In this document: positions 32,476-45,256 of the stretch, in pieces | How positions within the stretch are numbered: the first letter of the stretch is position 1 | Layout: each line of letters opens with the position of its first letter | DNA from: Zhengitettix transpicula | Lineage: Eukaryota > Arthropoda > Insecta > Orthoptera > Tetrigidae | NCBI GenBank assembly: GCA_037074705.1 | Contig: CM073592.1 | Span: forward strand, 28,740,629-28,804,628 | DNA: 64,000 nt | Direction: 5' to 3' | Program-made: the position numbers and the translations under genes | The notes under the pieces: model-generated | Seen by the model: only the letters and a program-made list of their open reading frames with translations | What the model was told of the DNA's origin: nothing | Databases searched by the model: none

Positions 32476-35400
32476 TGTAGAAATTTTTTTTATAAATCTC
32501 ATTAATCCAAAAACATTGCCCGGTTAACTTGCTTGAAAATTAAATTTACATTTATTGAAATATAAATAAATCGTCTTCAATTTCCTCAGTAGTGGAAGGA
32601 GCACCAGGGATGAGAATGAAAAGTAATGGCAGACAGTGATTAGGATAACAGTAATTACTTTCCATTTAACAGTTAATAACAACGATGGCTTTGGAACAAG
32701 GATAAAACTATCCTGAGCTGGGCTCATCCTGGTAGGTTCACGTCTGTAGGGGCTGCAGACTGTAATTTTTCAATTTTCGTCCTGAAGACGAACAGAGTCG
32801 TCTCTATCACTAGTAACTCTCTTGGGATTCTCCTTTCTATATTCCCAGATCTAATTTCTCTCTTTGGCAATCTTATTTCATTCTCAAAATCATTAAAATC
32901 GTTCAATTGGAAAATCTAGGAAATTAAAGTCGTGTTTTTTCCCACGAGTTATGATTTTGTGGTTTCTCCGTCCTGAATGTTTAATCGATTCATATCACAA
33001 TTAACGCTCCCCGTCTTCTATAATTACAGATTTTTCACCGCACTGTCAAGTGATAAAATAAATTTGCGGATTTATTTGGCTGCTGGCCGTTATTTTACCT
33101 CTGCAAAACCAACTTAAAATTTGATATTTTTTTATGGTCTGAGAGCTTTGAAGAAGCTTTACCCTTGGCCAAGGAGTGGAGAGGATTTGTGTTGTGATCT
33201 TGCGCAGGACGAAGGGGAAGGCTTTCGTAGTGGTCTTTTTTCGTCCGCTGACCCTCACAACCTGGCGTGCGATGATCCAGACAAAAGCAAGCAATGTAAA
33301 CGGATAAGTGGCGCGAGTTGTGTAATCGGCTGTTAATGGCCGCAACGCACCCCCGACTTCCGGTCCGGCAGGTGGCCACAATTACTCTCCTTTGCCGCAT
33401 CCCGTGGTAGGTTTAGAGTTAATATATAATTACACCTTGTAAACGGAAAGAGACGACCGTGAAAGACTGTGAAAAAGGTGGGAGAAGCGAAATTCATATG
33501 AGCAAAACTTGGATTAGAAACGCGAAGAGACACTGTGTTGAGGAGAACAAAGGTTAGGAAATCAATCCGCATAGTTTTACGAAGATTTTGAACATATGTG
33601 AAAAGCCAAAAAGACTACAAAAATACTAGTGTTCGTCTTCATCTCTGAAAGACTCCGTAGTACATATGAAAGTGACTGAGGAGACACATTTTTTATATTT
33701 TCATGAAATTACCAAGCAACTCTTATGTAGAAAGTCTTTGGGAATTTATGATGTATCACTCAGTAGAGCGTGAAATATGGTAAAGGGTTCGAGACCTTCT
33801 TTAAAAAATCATACACTGAAAAGAAATCTCTTGTTATTATCTAAATAGTTATTATCTAAATAGTTGAAAGGCGGTGAGGAAAAAAAACATACTTTTAATA
33901 GAAAAACTTGAAAATTGTTAATAATCCCCCGAATAATATTTTTGGAACAGCCTGATGGTTGGTCTCATCGTGGAAAATGGCTGCACAAAACGTTTAGAGA
34001 ACTACATTGCACAATGATTAAGGTCTCATCACAGCTGGAGGAAAGTGAGATCAGTAGACGTAATTCAGTAACCGTGCAGATAACAGGGAGAGAGACATGA
34101 AGAATGGGTCATCGCCAACGCCAACCACCGCGGACGCCGTCTCTAGAAATCATCTCGTAAGGAAGGCAAATTCAGACAACACAATTTGCCTTTTTTATAG
34201 TTATTATTTTATTATATTTGTTAATTATATTCCAGAAGCTTTCAGTATAACAGCCATATTCAATCAAACTTTAAAAACGTTATTTCTTGATGAGTGAAAG
34301 TGGTTTTATAAAAAAATATATATCTTTGTTAATTTAACTCACGCAAAGTGGTCCCAATCATTAACAACACACGTAAGTAACTTAAAATGAAATAATTGGT
34401 GTTAATTTTTGCTTAATATTATAGAGTTTTAGTTGAGTAAATCCTTTCTGTCAAATAAATAAACATTGTTGTTAACTTAAAGAAAGATTTTTGAATTTAA
34501 ACTGCAATTTAATCTTGAAAACTTTAATCTTTTTACAGTCGTAATTCTAATGAACAGATTCACAGGAAATTATCCTCAGTATGCAGACAAGGGAAAATGC
34601 TAAATCGGAAAAAGGGGCAAGGAAACGACACTCGTTATCTGCAGAAAAAAATTCTATAAGTAACCAATAAGGTACTACGAAAACTCAGAATAAATGACGA
34701 TGACAAATTACAATGGAATAATTCTAAAATTATAACAAAACTACTGATATAATTCTAATGCTGGTGAAAAAACTTGGCGATACACTTCATCTTCATCACT
34801 GTATTTGTCATTAAAATTTTCGGAAACCAGACAGAACGCAAATTTAGATATATTAAGAAACAACATTTTTAAATATTATGCAGGGAAAAAAATTAATTGT
34901 ATGACCGTGAGTGAAAATAAGGTTATGAAAGATAAATCATCTTACGCACCCACTTATATCTCTAAAAATGACCGCAATTACAAAATTAAAGATAAAGTGG
35001 CAACGTTGAAAAATATTCATTTGTACATAGAACAATTAGCGACTGTATTTTTTACCCTGCAGAAATCCCGAAGAATTTTACGAATAGCACGGATCAGTTT
35101 AGACGAAGGGTAAAAGAAAACTGCAGTGAACATTTGAGTATTTGTTCTTAATACTTTGATTTTTTTATTCGCCCAGCGTAAATAAGCAGTGAGGTAAATT
35201 GATTAATAATTAATAATTTAGAAAATTTCTAACAGTAGCATAAAATTTTTTAAGTGCAGTGAAATTAAATCCAGGTGGTTCCTCACATGGTTTTAGGCTA
35301 AAAATTTTCCAAAGACAGTTTAATAATATTTTTTTAGGTTATGCTGATAATTGTAATATTTTTTATATCTTTGTAAATATAGATGCAAACAGTAGCTAAA

Positions 35401-36550
35401 TAATAATTATATTCTAAAAATGAACAAAGTAATTTTCATCTATTAATTAAATATTTGATATTATTTAAAAGATGATCAAATCTAACGTTTATCAGAATTT
35501 ATGAGCAATTTCATCATAACAAATACTGTTGTTTGAATACTCTTGTAAATATATATGTATTATTTTTTAAATGATCCGATCATTTTCAGAATCCGAGGTA
35601 GATAATTAACAAGGAATATTCAGTATCGTACCGAAATAATTTCTTTTTTAAACTGTATAATGTAAGCTAATATTATAGGGAGTCCATAAAACATAAATTA
35701 ATCTGACATGCCCCACATTATTAAGAAATACGGGCTTGGATCCCAGTTTTTAGGAAACGTCATCGACATAAAAACTGTGACAGATTTCGTCGGCCTCTAA
35801 AGCTGACATTTTCTCAATACTGTTACTGGTCGTTTGATAGACGACGTGAATGCCTGATAATCGTGAATAATGTGCCAATACCTGACTCAGGGTAAACACT
35901 GCATACCTTCTCAGAAGCTGAGGAAATGTATAAGTTATCAGAAAAATTCACATAACTTCAAGCGGCTATTTTATTTTGGGCTTTGGACATGTTGACTTGG
36001 CGACGTCGACCACAGGCAATTGAATACAAAGCTGTTATTTGCCGAGAAGAATGGAGGAGGATGATTCACGTCTTTGGCCGTATTGGAAAGTGACAAGGAC
36101 ACATTCACGAGATTCTCGGTCGTCTTCCTCCCCTTCGGCGTCCCTTATTTACGAGTCGGAGACGCCCTAAAGTTTGTCAACACGGCGGACAGATACACCT
36201 GTAGGGACGAAGATGACACACAGCCTCCGGTCCCTAAGAGGAGGAGAGGCACCTGCGTGGGTGCTACGATTTACCGCCTCTGATTGTGGTTGCCGATAAA
36301 TCCCGATGCAGCTGCCAGCAGCGATTACCACGGCGACATGTCCCGGAGCCGTCGCCGCGCTCGTAATGGGAATTAAAATACCTCGGCGTTGTCAATAAAC
36401 GCTGATGGCTATCGTGGAATTCTCGAGGGTTCCCACTACCGGAAATTACGTTCGCCGACGCGGGGTTTGATCCGGTGGGGAAATACCCCGGGACCTGCAG
36501 CCCCGTTCACACATAAATATATACCAGTGTCTACCAACCTCACAGTTAAG
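32476..36550. other. Long unassigned stretch
   Basis: AT-rich DNA with no recognised gene, RNA or repeat. GC-richer islands lie at 33130-33400 and 36000-36520. The second contains an AATTAAAATACC and GTCAATAAACGCTGATGG stretch of the kind seen in conserved non-coding DNA. Open frames of 60-111 codons (for example 34805-35113) have no recognisable domain. Confidence 0.35.
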
Positions 36551-36720
36551 TCTATTAAATTTATTTAAGTATTACCATTAACATATTAAATTAATTGTAA
36601 AATCCTGACGAAGGTTACGGATTTGATATTAATATTCTATTAAATTTATTTAAGTAATACCATTAACATTTTAAATTCATTGTAAAATCCTGACGAAGGT
36701 TACGGATTCGATATTAATAT
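36551..36720 (+). repeat. 85-bp tandem duplication, two units
   Basis: Units start at 36551 and 36636 with TCTATTAAATTTATTTAAGT and differ at about five positions. Each contains CCTGACGAAGGTTACGGATT, a possible relative of the CTGACGA module without its GAAAC block. Confidence 0.9.
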
Positions 36721-37179
36721 ACCACACATTAATATTGCAGTGACGTAAGGATCATATATTTTTTAAATGTATTAAACTTGAAAAACATGTATGAAACCCC
36801 AGTGTATTAAATTAAACAACACCACAATGGACCGAGGTAATATCAATAAAAATTAAAATTAAAAAAACGTCTGGTTACAGTCCTTCGATTTATTTTCTGT
36901 ACGAGCTCTCGGACCTAATCCTTTATCAAATACAACTGGAACTAAATTTTTCAAATAATACAAGAGCTGGTAACATCAAACAATATACAATATACTATAA
37001 CAATTAATTTAGTAAATTACGTTAGGTTAAAAACATCGCTTATAATACCCTTAACCTGCGATCAGCACAAAAATAATGGACTAGGTCGTAAAGCTCGCAC
37101 AGAAAATAAATGAGAGGACTGTAACGGGCCGTTATTTTTTAAATTTTTACCCATTGTATTTTCCATCAGCCTTTCTTCT
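36721..37179. other. AT-rich DNA before a Helitron
   Basis: Nothing was recognised. Confidence 0.4.
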
Positions 37180-37954
37180 TCTATATAATAAAAATAATGT
37201 ATATATGTATGTATTTACGTTAATCTTTATACAAATTTAAACGCGTTGTCAGAATGCAACGAAACTTGGTACACATACTCTTAAAAACACGAGAAACGGT
37301 ACTGTGGGGGTGAGAAACCCCTAGCATAAATGTGGAAATAATTATGATTGAAAAACGTGATCATTAGGTGTTAATTTACTGCGCGCGAAGAGACGGTAAC
37401 GTTATGCCATAGAGACGTTACTACGCTACGAACAAAGGAAATATTTCCTTTTTCCGTAATGAAATAAAGAAGAAATATTTTCAATCAATAAAAAGTAAAA
37501 TTTTATCGAGAAATACTCCATAGAATGATAATAAAAATCACTGCGAAATACTTTACGATCCTTGCGGGAAATGTAAGTTAATTTCCTCGCCATATTAGTT
37601 ACTGCAATATGGCGACCAATTGTTTACTTTATGATTCTAGCTAATAATTTCATCAATTTAATCTTTCGTAATGTCTGAAGACTGAAGGACAATTGTAACC
37701 TGCAATACTCAAGAAGTATATTTAAGTATTCTATTGGTAAAGACATTCCAGAGAATGTTTGTTGGGATTGATGCAATAAAATTCCACGTATTTTACAGCT
37801 GTTCAATTAATGCACTATCGGTCGAAAGTATGTACTGAACTAGGAACAGTTAGATTTAGGTCAAATCATATCCTGACTAAAGATTAATATGGAATTAAAT
37901 ACTTTTTCGAATTTATTTAAATAAGTACACGGGAAACGCCGGGAACCCATCTAG
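37180..37954 (+). mobile_element. Short non-autonomous Helitron, diverged copy
   Basis: It starts TCTATATAATAAAAATAATG and ends AACGCCGGGAACCCATCTAG, followed by T. The middle is recognisably that of 2418-3011 but longer by about 180 bp, mainly extra sequence between 37600 and 37860. It has more substitutions than other copies and so is probably older. No Rep or helicase is encoded. Confidence 0.8.
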
Positions 37955-39304
37955 TTATAAATAAAATCCCCTGCGTGCTTCCACATTTCACAAGTGGTTG
38001 CCAAATAGGTCAATGCAATATTTATAGGTGGTATATTAAGTTCACACTTCTCAATTAATTTTTTTCTCATACCAAAGTCCCTTTTCACTCGGTTCGAAGC
38101 CCGAGAATATTTTATTCAGTAATAAAGAAATTAATGAAAAATTGATATATTTATGTCTTTTTAGTTGGTAACTAAACTATTTAGAACTTCCTGTAATGAT
38201 ATAAAATTGAATAACGACTCCAGAGAGACTGTGATTCCATTTTATATTTCTGGCATCTTCGATATTTTTTAAACTTCTTCAAGGAATGGCCGATGTTATT
38301 TCATAAGTTATTAATAGTCTTAAAAAAGGTCTGAATGGTCAGGTGAAGCGTTGCTTTTCTAAGTTTCATTAATTTTTACTATGTTTTGTCTGTAAATAAC
38401 AACATTCTCAATCATTTAATTATTTTAAAAAATCGTTATTTATCCGAAGACTATGCAGTTATCCATAGTTAATAATCCGAATGGTTTGACTTTTCTCTAA
38501 GCCTCCATCTTGACTTGAAATTTGCAAAAGGTTGCAGCCTATTTTGTATCATCAAGAAATGACAAATACAAATATGACAATTCGTTTTTAAGTTGTCTGT
38601 TTGAAACGAGACGACAGACACGTTAGCATTTTATTTATGTAGATGTAAATAACAAGCATTAATTGGATGAGCGTGACAGTAGCAGCCCTTGGAGACGAGA
38701 CAGCTCTCGCGACACGAGTGGCAGATATGTCATCGCAAATATTTGCCGTGCAGAGAGTGTATTTTGTGCGAGGACGAGCACGAGGGGAGATGTTATCTGG
38801 CACGTGCTCGCGTGCGAGGAGCAGGTGATGGGACTTGCAGAATCCCGTTACGTGTCAACTGCGGTCAATTAATACTCCCTTTGTGGGGTGCCGCTCGTTT
38901 GCGGATTTGAGGGTTCGCTCGTATAGCCGCAGGCTGCGCGCCTCACGCCTCCGAGGACTAACTGTGCCTCTCTCTCCGGAGACTTGGACTTCTGCAAACA
39001 CCTTCAGGTCGTTACAACGCTTCTGTAATTATGCCTTCGTTGACTTCGTAAGACTGGCCACCGACAATTACCTTCATCGTCACGGAACTCCGGAATCCGA
39101 TTCATGTAAGTATCCAGATTCATTCTCTTGGCCACTTTGCACTCCAATATCCATTGCCTCTCCGTATCGCTTATTTATTGACTTAACTGTCAATGATATA
39201 CCAAGGAAAGTGTTATTAATCAAAAGACAATGCAGTTACAATCATAAAGATAAAGAGACCCAATTCTCAATCTTTTAATTCGATGTTTTAATATGCTTTG
39301 CCAT
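37955..39304. other. Unassigned DNA with a GC-rich island
   Basis: The island 38650-39120 is GC-rich and not part of any repeat seen. It has overlapping frames up to 147 codons (38835-39278) with no domain. It includes AATACTCCCTTTGTGG, which recurs nearly unchanged in the island near 45707. I regard the island as a regulatory candidate. Confidence 0.35.
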
Positions 39305-39415
39305 TTCCATCTTGTGTGGTTGTGTCTCTCTTGGCTCTTACATGTCTTCGTTTTCCTTCCAGGAGAAAGGAACAAATATGCCAGTTAACTTTGTGTAGTA
39401 TTTATATTATGACTT
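39305..39415 (+). repeat. Decayed family G fragment
   Basis: GTGGTTGTGTCTCTCTTGGC, GAGAAAGGAACAAATATGCC and TTTGTGTAGTATTTATATTA follow in the same order as in family G at 7390-7480. The module blocks are mutated beyond recognition. Confidence 0.5.
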
Positions 39416-39445
39416 CAATTTGATTGTTTAATTTTTATTTCTGAA

Positions 39446-40223
39446 CTAGCTGGGTGCCCGGCGTTGCCCGAGATGTCATTTATCTATAACCCCCGATATG
39501 ACTCCAATTTCGGCTGCTTTTGCGCAGTTTTTATGTAACGCTACTCGAACCCTAATCATTATAATTAACTCTGAAAAATATTTCTTCAACGCAAATATCT
39601 GCCGTGTTTGCATGTTCCAAAATTTGCACCCCGCTACCCCTGCATCTGAGGGGTAAATGCCAATTTGAATGTCGTAACTAAACACAGTGACTTCCATAAC
39701 CTTTGATTTGACTCCAATCTCAGTTGTATTCGCGTTATTTTACTGTAAAGCATCTCCACCCCAAACCCGAAGGGTGTCCTTTTCACAGGGCGTAGGGGAT
39801 GAAAATGGGATATTCAGATAACATTGGTAGAAACACTATCAATATCTTTGACCCCTAAAAATATTTATCCGACTCAAATCGGCTGTTTTAGTATGTTTAA
39901 ATATTACCACCCCCGCTTCTGGGGGTGGAAGACGCGTCTCACCCCGACAGTGTTTGTTTCCTGGTCGCAAAGAACACGTGTACGAAATTTGGTGAAAATT
40001 GCTCGACTGGTGTAGATTTGTATTTTATTTAGAAAACGTTTGTATGGGAAATAGAAAAGGGCTGTTTTTAGGGTTTTCCCGGAAATTATTCGATTTTTTC
40101 TCGCCTTTTAAACCTTCCCTAGACCTCCACGAACATTTCAAGACTAAGATAAGATAAATCCGTTCAGCCGTTCTCGAGTTTTAGTGAGACTAACGAACAG
40201 CAATTCATTTTTATATATATAGA
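39446..40223 (-). mobile_element. Non-autonomous Helitron, complete, minus strand
   Basis: Read on the minus strand it starts TCTATATATATAAAAATG at 40223 and ends CGGGCAACGCCGGGCACCCAGCTAG (last bases 39470-39446), with A before and T after the element. The 3' subterminal hairpin CTCGG/CCGGG around GCAACG fits Helitrons. The 5' region includes the CTCGAGAACGGCTGAACGG stretch common in arthropod Helitrons. The 778-bp copy encodes no Rep or helicase. Confidence 0.85.
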
Positions 40224-41850
40224 TATAGAATATATAGATAGATAGAGATACATTCGAACTCGGTAATGACGACAATCCGGTTATAACGACCTTTTTTTAT
40301 TATTAGAAATGATTGATTTCGAGTATAAACTGACCCGGAGAACTCGGTTATTACGAGAGGAGCTTCGGAAACTTCCTAGGGACGGCTACGGCTAGACGGA
40401 ACTACGAACATTACATCACAGACTGATTTATTGCGGTAAATTCTTTTTAAATCGAAAATATATTTTTTTAATTCTTTGCGCACCAAAAAAATTATGGTGG
40501 GAAAATTTACCGTATCCCATTTGACCCTGCCGTTTTTGTAACTGAGATTATGATTGTATTTTAATGTTTGATATGATGTTTGAAGCAACACAGGTGTGTA
40601 TAGTTACAAATGTAATTGGTAAAAATAATTGGTGTCGTAATGATTCTACAGAACCTTGGAAATTGTTCCACACAAATGAGGATTAAAGAGGTCCTGTGAG
40701 TTTTATAATAAACTCACTATTCCTGAGGATTGTTATGCTTGGTTGTTTATTTATAATACTTTAATGACTGTTTTAATAATAATTATATCCAACGGCCATT
40801 ATTTATAATTAAAAAATTATCAAGTAAAAATTTTTATTATACATATTTGTACATCTTCAGGCTGACTGATTGAAAGTTGCATTTTACTTCATAATTACCA
40901 TGTTTATTAAGAAATTGTGTGCGAAAAATACTGCTCCAAATCTTGCCTTTCATGTTGACCAGTCTCATTATTCTACATCTACAATTTTATTTCGTATCCT
41001 TTACCCTTTGTATTATATTACAATGCATTTTCCTTTTGATTTTATTATTCCTCCGCACTGTCGAAATTTTCTTTCGTTTTATGACACGCGTCATCTGTTT
41101 TTCAAAGTTTCAGCAAGGACTCCGGAGGAAAATAAAAACGTTGCTATGCGATATGAATTCATCTTAATGGAAGGTGATCGATACTGAAATGGGTTACTAA
41201 ATCGAAGTTGGCGCGTAAACGGTTGTTGCGGAGATTTACCACGATTTTACACAGTTTCCTCGTAGAACCATGTGCCGTTTTGAATTTTCCAGTGTCCATT
41301 TCTCACAAGTATTTTTCCCGTTTTGAATGTCTTTGTTTTTCCTTTTTCAGGATTATCTTCCATTTGTTCTTTTAGCTCGTAGAGTTTTTAAATTTTTCTA
41401 AATAGTAAAATTATAGATTGGAAATTGTCTCTCGATGATGTCCAAAGTTCGTGGTGAAAGGCTCCAATTTTTAATGGGAAATGTGGGGAAATAATTTAAA
41501 ATTAAACCCACTTAACAGGATTCCACGTGAGGAGTGCTCATATTATGCGTCCATATGGCAACGAAAGCGACAGGCGAATCGGATTAGAAAAGTGAGAATA
41601 ATGACGAGGCTCGCAGACTCGGATCTGAGATGTATTCGGTAATTGCGTTGTTCCCAATAAGGCAGACTGATGTCAGCTCGGACAATGCGTGGACAAGTCT
41701 CGTTAGAACAACAGACACGGCCCAGGGGCACAATTAGGTTGGCTGTGTCATCCTCAGACAATGGACACGTCGCACCGCCACGTAATTACGCCGACTACCC
41801 TACGCCAGCCTTCGCAAAAAGCCTCACACGCTCGTTTCTCTTAAATTAAT
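40224..41850. other. Unassigned DNA
   Basis: AT-rich to 41500 with no gene recognised. A GC-richer part, 41530-41830, lies just downstream of the possible exon on its strand and might be 3' untranslated or regulatory sequence. Confidence 0.35.
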
Positions 41851-41971
41851 TCATTCCATCTGTGTTCTAACAAGACGTGTTAATATTTGCGCTGCAATTT
41901 CGAAGGCTCTGGTCGTGCCTTTGCCGACGGCGAGGAGATCTTCCTCATCACAACCCAAACCAGGACCAACA
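41851..41971 (-). CDS. Possible terminal exon of an unknown protein
   Basis: On the minus strand an AG acceptor-like site at 41972-41973 precedes a 39-codon frame ending at the stop 41851-41853. The peptide contains GPGLGCDEEDLLAVGKGTT and RAFEIAAQILTRLVRTQME. Composition is balanced and GC content is higher than in the surroundings, which is unusual for chance frames here. Upstream the frame continues into AT-rich, hydrophobic sequence typical of non-coding DNA, so an exon start is more plausible than one long frame. I do not recognise the protein, and no second exon was identified in the window. It could be chance. Confidence 0.2.
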
Positions 41972-44440
41972 CTCAAAATTAATTTTAAAATTAAATTTAC
42001 ACAGATAACTGCTATATTGGCTAGAAAAAATATCTTGAGACATAAATTAACGACCATTATAACAGGCAATTAAAATATTTTATTTAACACGATTTAAATA
42101 AACGTTGTTAATCCGAAATCTTACGTATTAAAACAACTGTAAACACGCATAATGATACATTAAAATGAAGTAATATTTAAAATTCATTTTTTAACCTTTG
42201 ATATAATTTTAAATAAATAAAAAAAATTATAAACATTTTGGTATAAATTTGATAATATTACTTAAAAAATTAGATTCATAATTACTTTATGATTAGTAAT
42301 ATTTATCATTAAATGAGAATAATAATTTTCTTTTAAATAATATATTTTTAACATCTCATTATTTAAGATAGCTTTTCCCATTTGATAAATTTTTAGAAAT
42401 AGAATAAAATGTTATTTAAATTTTTAATTTAAAATATTAAATTGTTTGTCCTTTAAAGCACTTATGACACAGTATTGTGTTACCATGGAAACGTAAACAA
42501 CCTGATGAAAATACCAACTGTACGGAAAAAAATATTTTGTCTCTCAGTTAAAATGGTAGTCAATTCATTTTATTTTTCTTACAAATAAAAAAGAGGCATT
42601 CTGTAGAATATTATTTAAAAACATAAAAGTTAATATACTACCCATAAATGTAGCAATGAGCAATGGATTTTCCTTCTGCCACTCGTAAGTAACGCCTTTA
42701 TGATGCAACCTGCGTATCTCTATTTTAAATTTTAATCAATTTCAGAATTTCTTCGAGAAAAACTCATCTGCACGTCATTGCAATATTTAAATGTGGTTTA
42801 ATAAGTTTGCTTATTTAAATTATTTTCTCATATTTTCCTATAAGCATAATTTTTAACCGTTTAGATTTTAGCCTTCAAAATCAATAATGTTAAAAAAACG
42901 TTTCAGTACCGTAAAGGAGGTTTTTTTTGCAAGTGTTCCGTGCGCCTTTATTAAAAAAATAAATCAGTTAATCATTGATAATATAATGCTCCGTTTTCTG
43001 AGTTCCAACTCTGATACTTTTCTCGCTTTGTATGTTTGAAAAAGTTGCATTGTAAATTTTGATAGCTACTTGCGAATATTTTTATAGGCTAATGCGTATA
43101 GATAGTATGAGTTTAATGTTCCAATTTTCATAAATCTCGTCAAGTTAGTATTTTCTCAAATTTTACTGGATTGTTCTCCGGTAGACGGTCAGCAGACTAT
43201 TCTCGACTTATTGACGTTTTCTGAATGAAAAAAGTAGTGTTAACTTCTTGAACGTTGATTATTTTGTGTAAGCTGACCTCAACCTCCATATAGTTCGGAT
43301 CAGGGATTTGAAAGCTGTAGCTGTTTAGTTATAAACTCTTTTGCCAGTGGTTGGAGCCGTCTCGACTGTTGTCAAGGTTAAAAAGGGTTTGTTATTTTTA
43401 TCTTATTCATTTGAGGACTACAGAAAATAATAAATGTATTTATCTATCTAGCTTTCCCGCTCGCCCGATGCCCAGTCATTGAAACGTCGTTTCTCCGGCA
43501 GCATCACGGTCGCCGGTCAGAGATGATCAACACAGACAGGAGGAAGCGGAAGCAGGTTTTGCGACTCAGTGTAATGCGTTTCGCCCTGCAGCGAGGCCAC
43601 TAACAATGCACAAAGGGGTCGAGGCCATCATAATGAAGCAGCGGCGACGCAAAGCGGTGGGTCGTGTGCCGCAAATAAGAGAAACGCGTGTCCTATTAGC
43701 TCAAGTGGCGCCACCAATCATCCCCCCGGCACTGTGCTCGGAAGTGGTTCTTTACAATTGTTTACGATTTGCGGATGTACTTCTTAATTGATGGGGGCAA
43801 AACATAACATTTCTGATCAAAACAGATCCAATTTTAATTTTTGTTTTCCCGTGTGAACTGTGAAGACCGTCGCAGAATCGTTTATGCCGCTTGCAGAAAG
43901 CGTCAGGCGATACATGTTAGGAAATACACCCATAACTGTCTTAAAGAGTTCTAGCTTTTCTATATCTCAAGATTTGCAAAACAAAATCATCAGTATTACG
44001 AGCTCATTAATTCTGGTTTTCTTTGAAATTTTTTACGACGGCAATCAACAAACGTGAAAACTTGATATTCTGAAATTTAACCTTCAAATCTTTATATGTC
44101 TCACGGAGACAGCAAGAACTGTCCACTCCTACCTGTTTTCTAGGTGACCGCAACCTACAGGTGACCTATGAAAGGCTGCCTTGACGATCCAGCCTGTCCT
44201 CTACGACTACCCAAAGTACGACACGATTAGAAGAGCCACAATTGAGAAGGAAGATATGTACCTCAGAAGCGGCAATAAATAACATTTTAATGTCTAGTAA
44301 GAAAACTGGCATTCAAGATGTAATCGAATTAGAAAATGAATCTTTGGTTAAGAATAACATGTATATATAATATGAATCAAATCTAATAATTTCATGTAAT
44401 AGTAATGGAAAGTCGCCTATTACTAATATTTTGACGCGAC
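41972..44440. other. Unassigned DNA with one GC-rich island
   Basis: Very AT-rich to 43440. At 42503-42530 CCTGATGAAAATACC and TGTACGGAAA form a decayed relative of the foldback modules. The island 43450-43790 is GC-rich, not repeated, and contains ETS-like GGAAG and SOX-like ACAATG words but no convincing gene. Confidence 0.35.
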
Positions 44441-45256
44441 TACAGAATAAATAAAGCAGAGCGTTTGTTTGTTTGTATGTTCCGAATACAGATCTACAGG
44501 AACGGAGGTTGAAATATTCAAACAGCCTAAAAGAGCTGATATTTAAGTCGGATAATTTTTTTAGAGGTAAAACAGATTCATAGTGTTTTTTAATGATGTT
44601 ATCTGTGTATAATTTCAACCCCTTGCATTATGGCGGGGCGCTACAAGAAAATAACGCGAATACAACTGATAATGGAGTCAAATCCAGGGTTATGGATGTC
44701 GTTGAGTTTATTTAGTACACTCAATTTGCCATTTAACCCCCAGGGGCGGGGTTTGGACAGGGGTGGAAATTTTCAAACATGCAAACACGGCCGATATTTT
44801 GGTCGAAAAAATTTTTTCTGGGTCAATGAGACTCATAAACCCCTTTCGTGCTTGGGAGGGGAGCACCCTTAAGGGTGGTGCTACAGTGAAATGACTTAAA
44901 AATATACGAAAGTCGAGTCAAATCCGAGGTTATTGATGTCGCGAGTTAATTTATGACAACCTGGTCTACGCGCGAGGGTGGCAGGGGATGGATAGAGGTA
45001 GAAATTTTCAAAAAATACAAAAGGCCGAATTTTGGGTCGTTTTCGTTTAACTCACAGTAGCTGGGATGGAAATTTTCGATTGTGTTTAAACAGCCGATAT
45101 ATTCATCGAATGAAGCTGTTTCGGGCATAGGAGGTGAGCTCATTTAGGAATAGGAAACGAGGTGTGTTACATAAAAATAACGTATAAGCAACCGAGATTG
45201 GAGTCAAGTCAAATCGGGGGCTAGGACAACCCGGGCAACGCTGGGCACCCAGATAG
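44441..45256 (+). mobile_element. Non-autonomous Helitron, longer type
   Basis: The 5' part matches the start of the copy at 51130 (AATAAATAAAGCAGAG, then GTTTGTTTGTATGTTCC). The 3' end reads CCCGGGCAACGCTGGGCACC followed by CAGATAG, so the terminal CTAG is mutated to ATAG. The hairpin CCCGG/CTGGG is visible. The 5' boundary is uncertain by a few bases. A repeated internal unit, with GGGGTGGAAATTTTCAAACA-like blocks at about 44755, 44985 and 45060, suggests internal duplication. Confidence 0.75.

Noticed and set aside
34805..35113. 102-codon frame in AT-rich DNA
   Set aside because: Composition is Lys, Asn and Ile-rich as expected from AT bias, with no domain or start context.
38835..39278. 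147-codon open frame
   Set aside because: No domain, no hydrophobic pattern, and overlapping open frames nearby. Second half is AT-rich DNA of ordinary composition.
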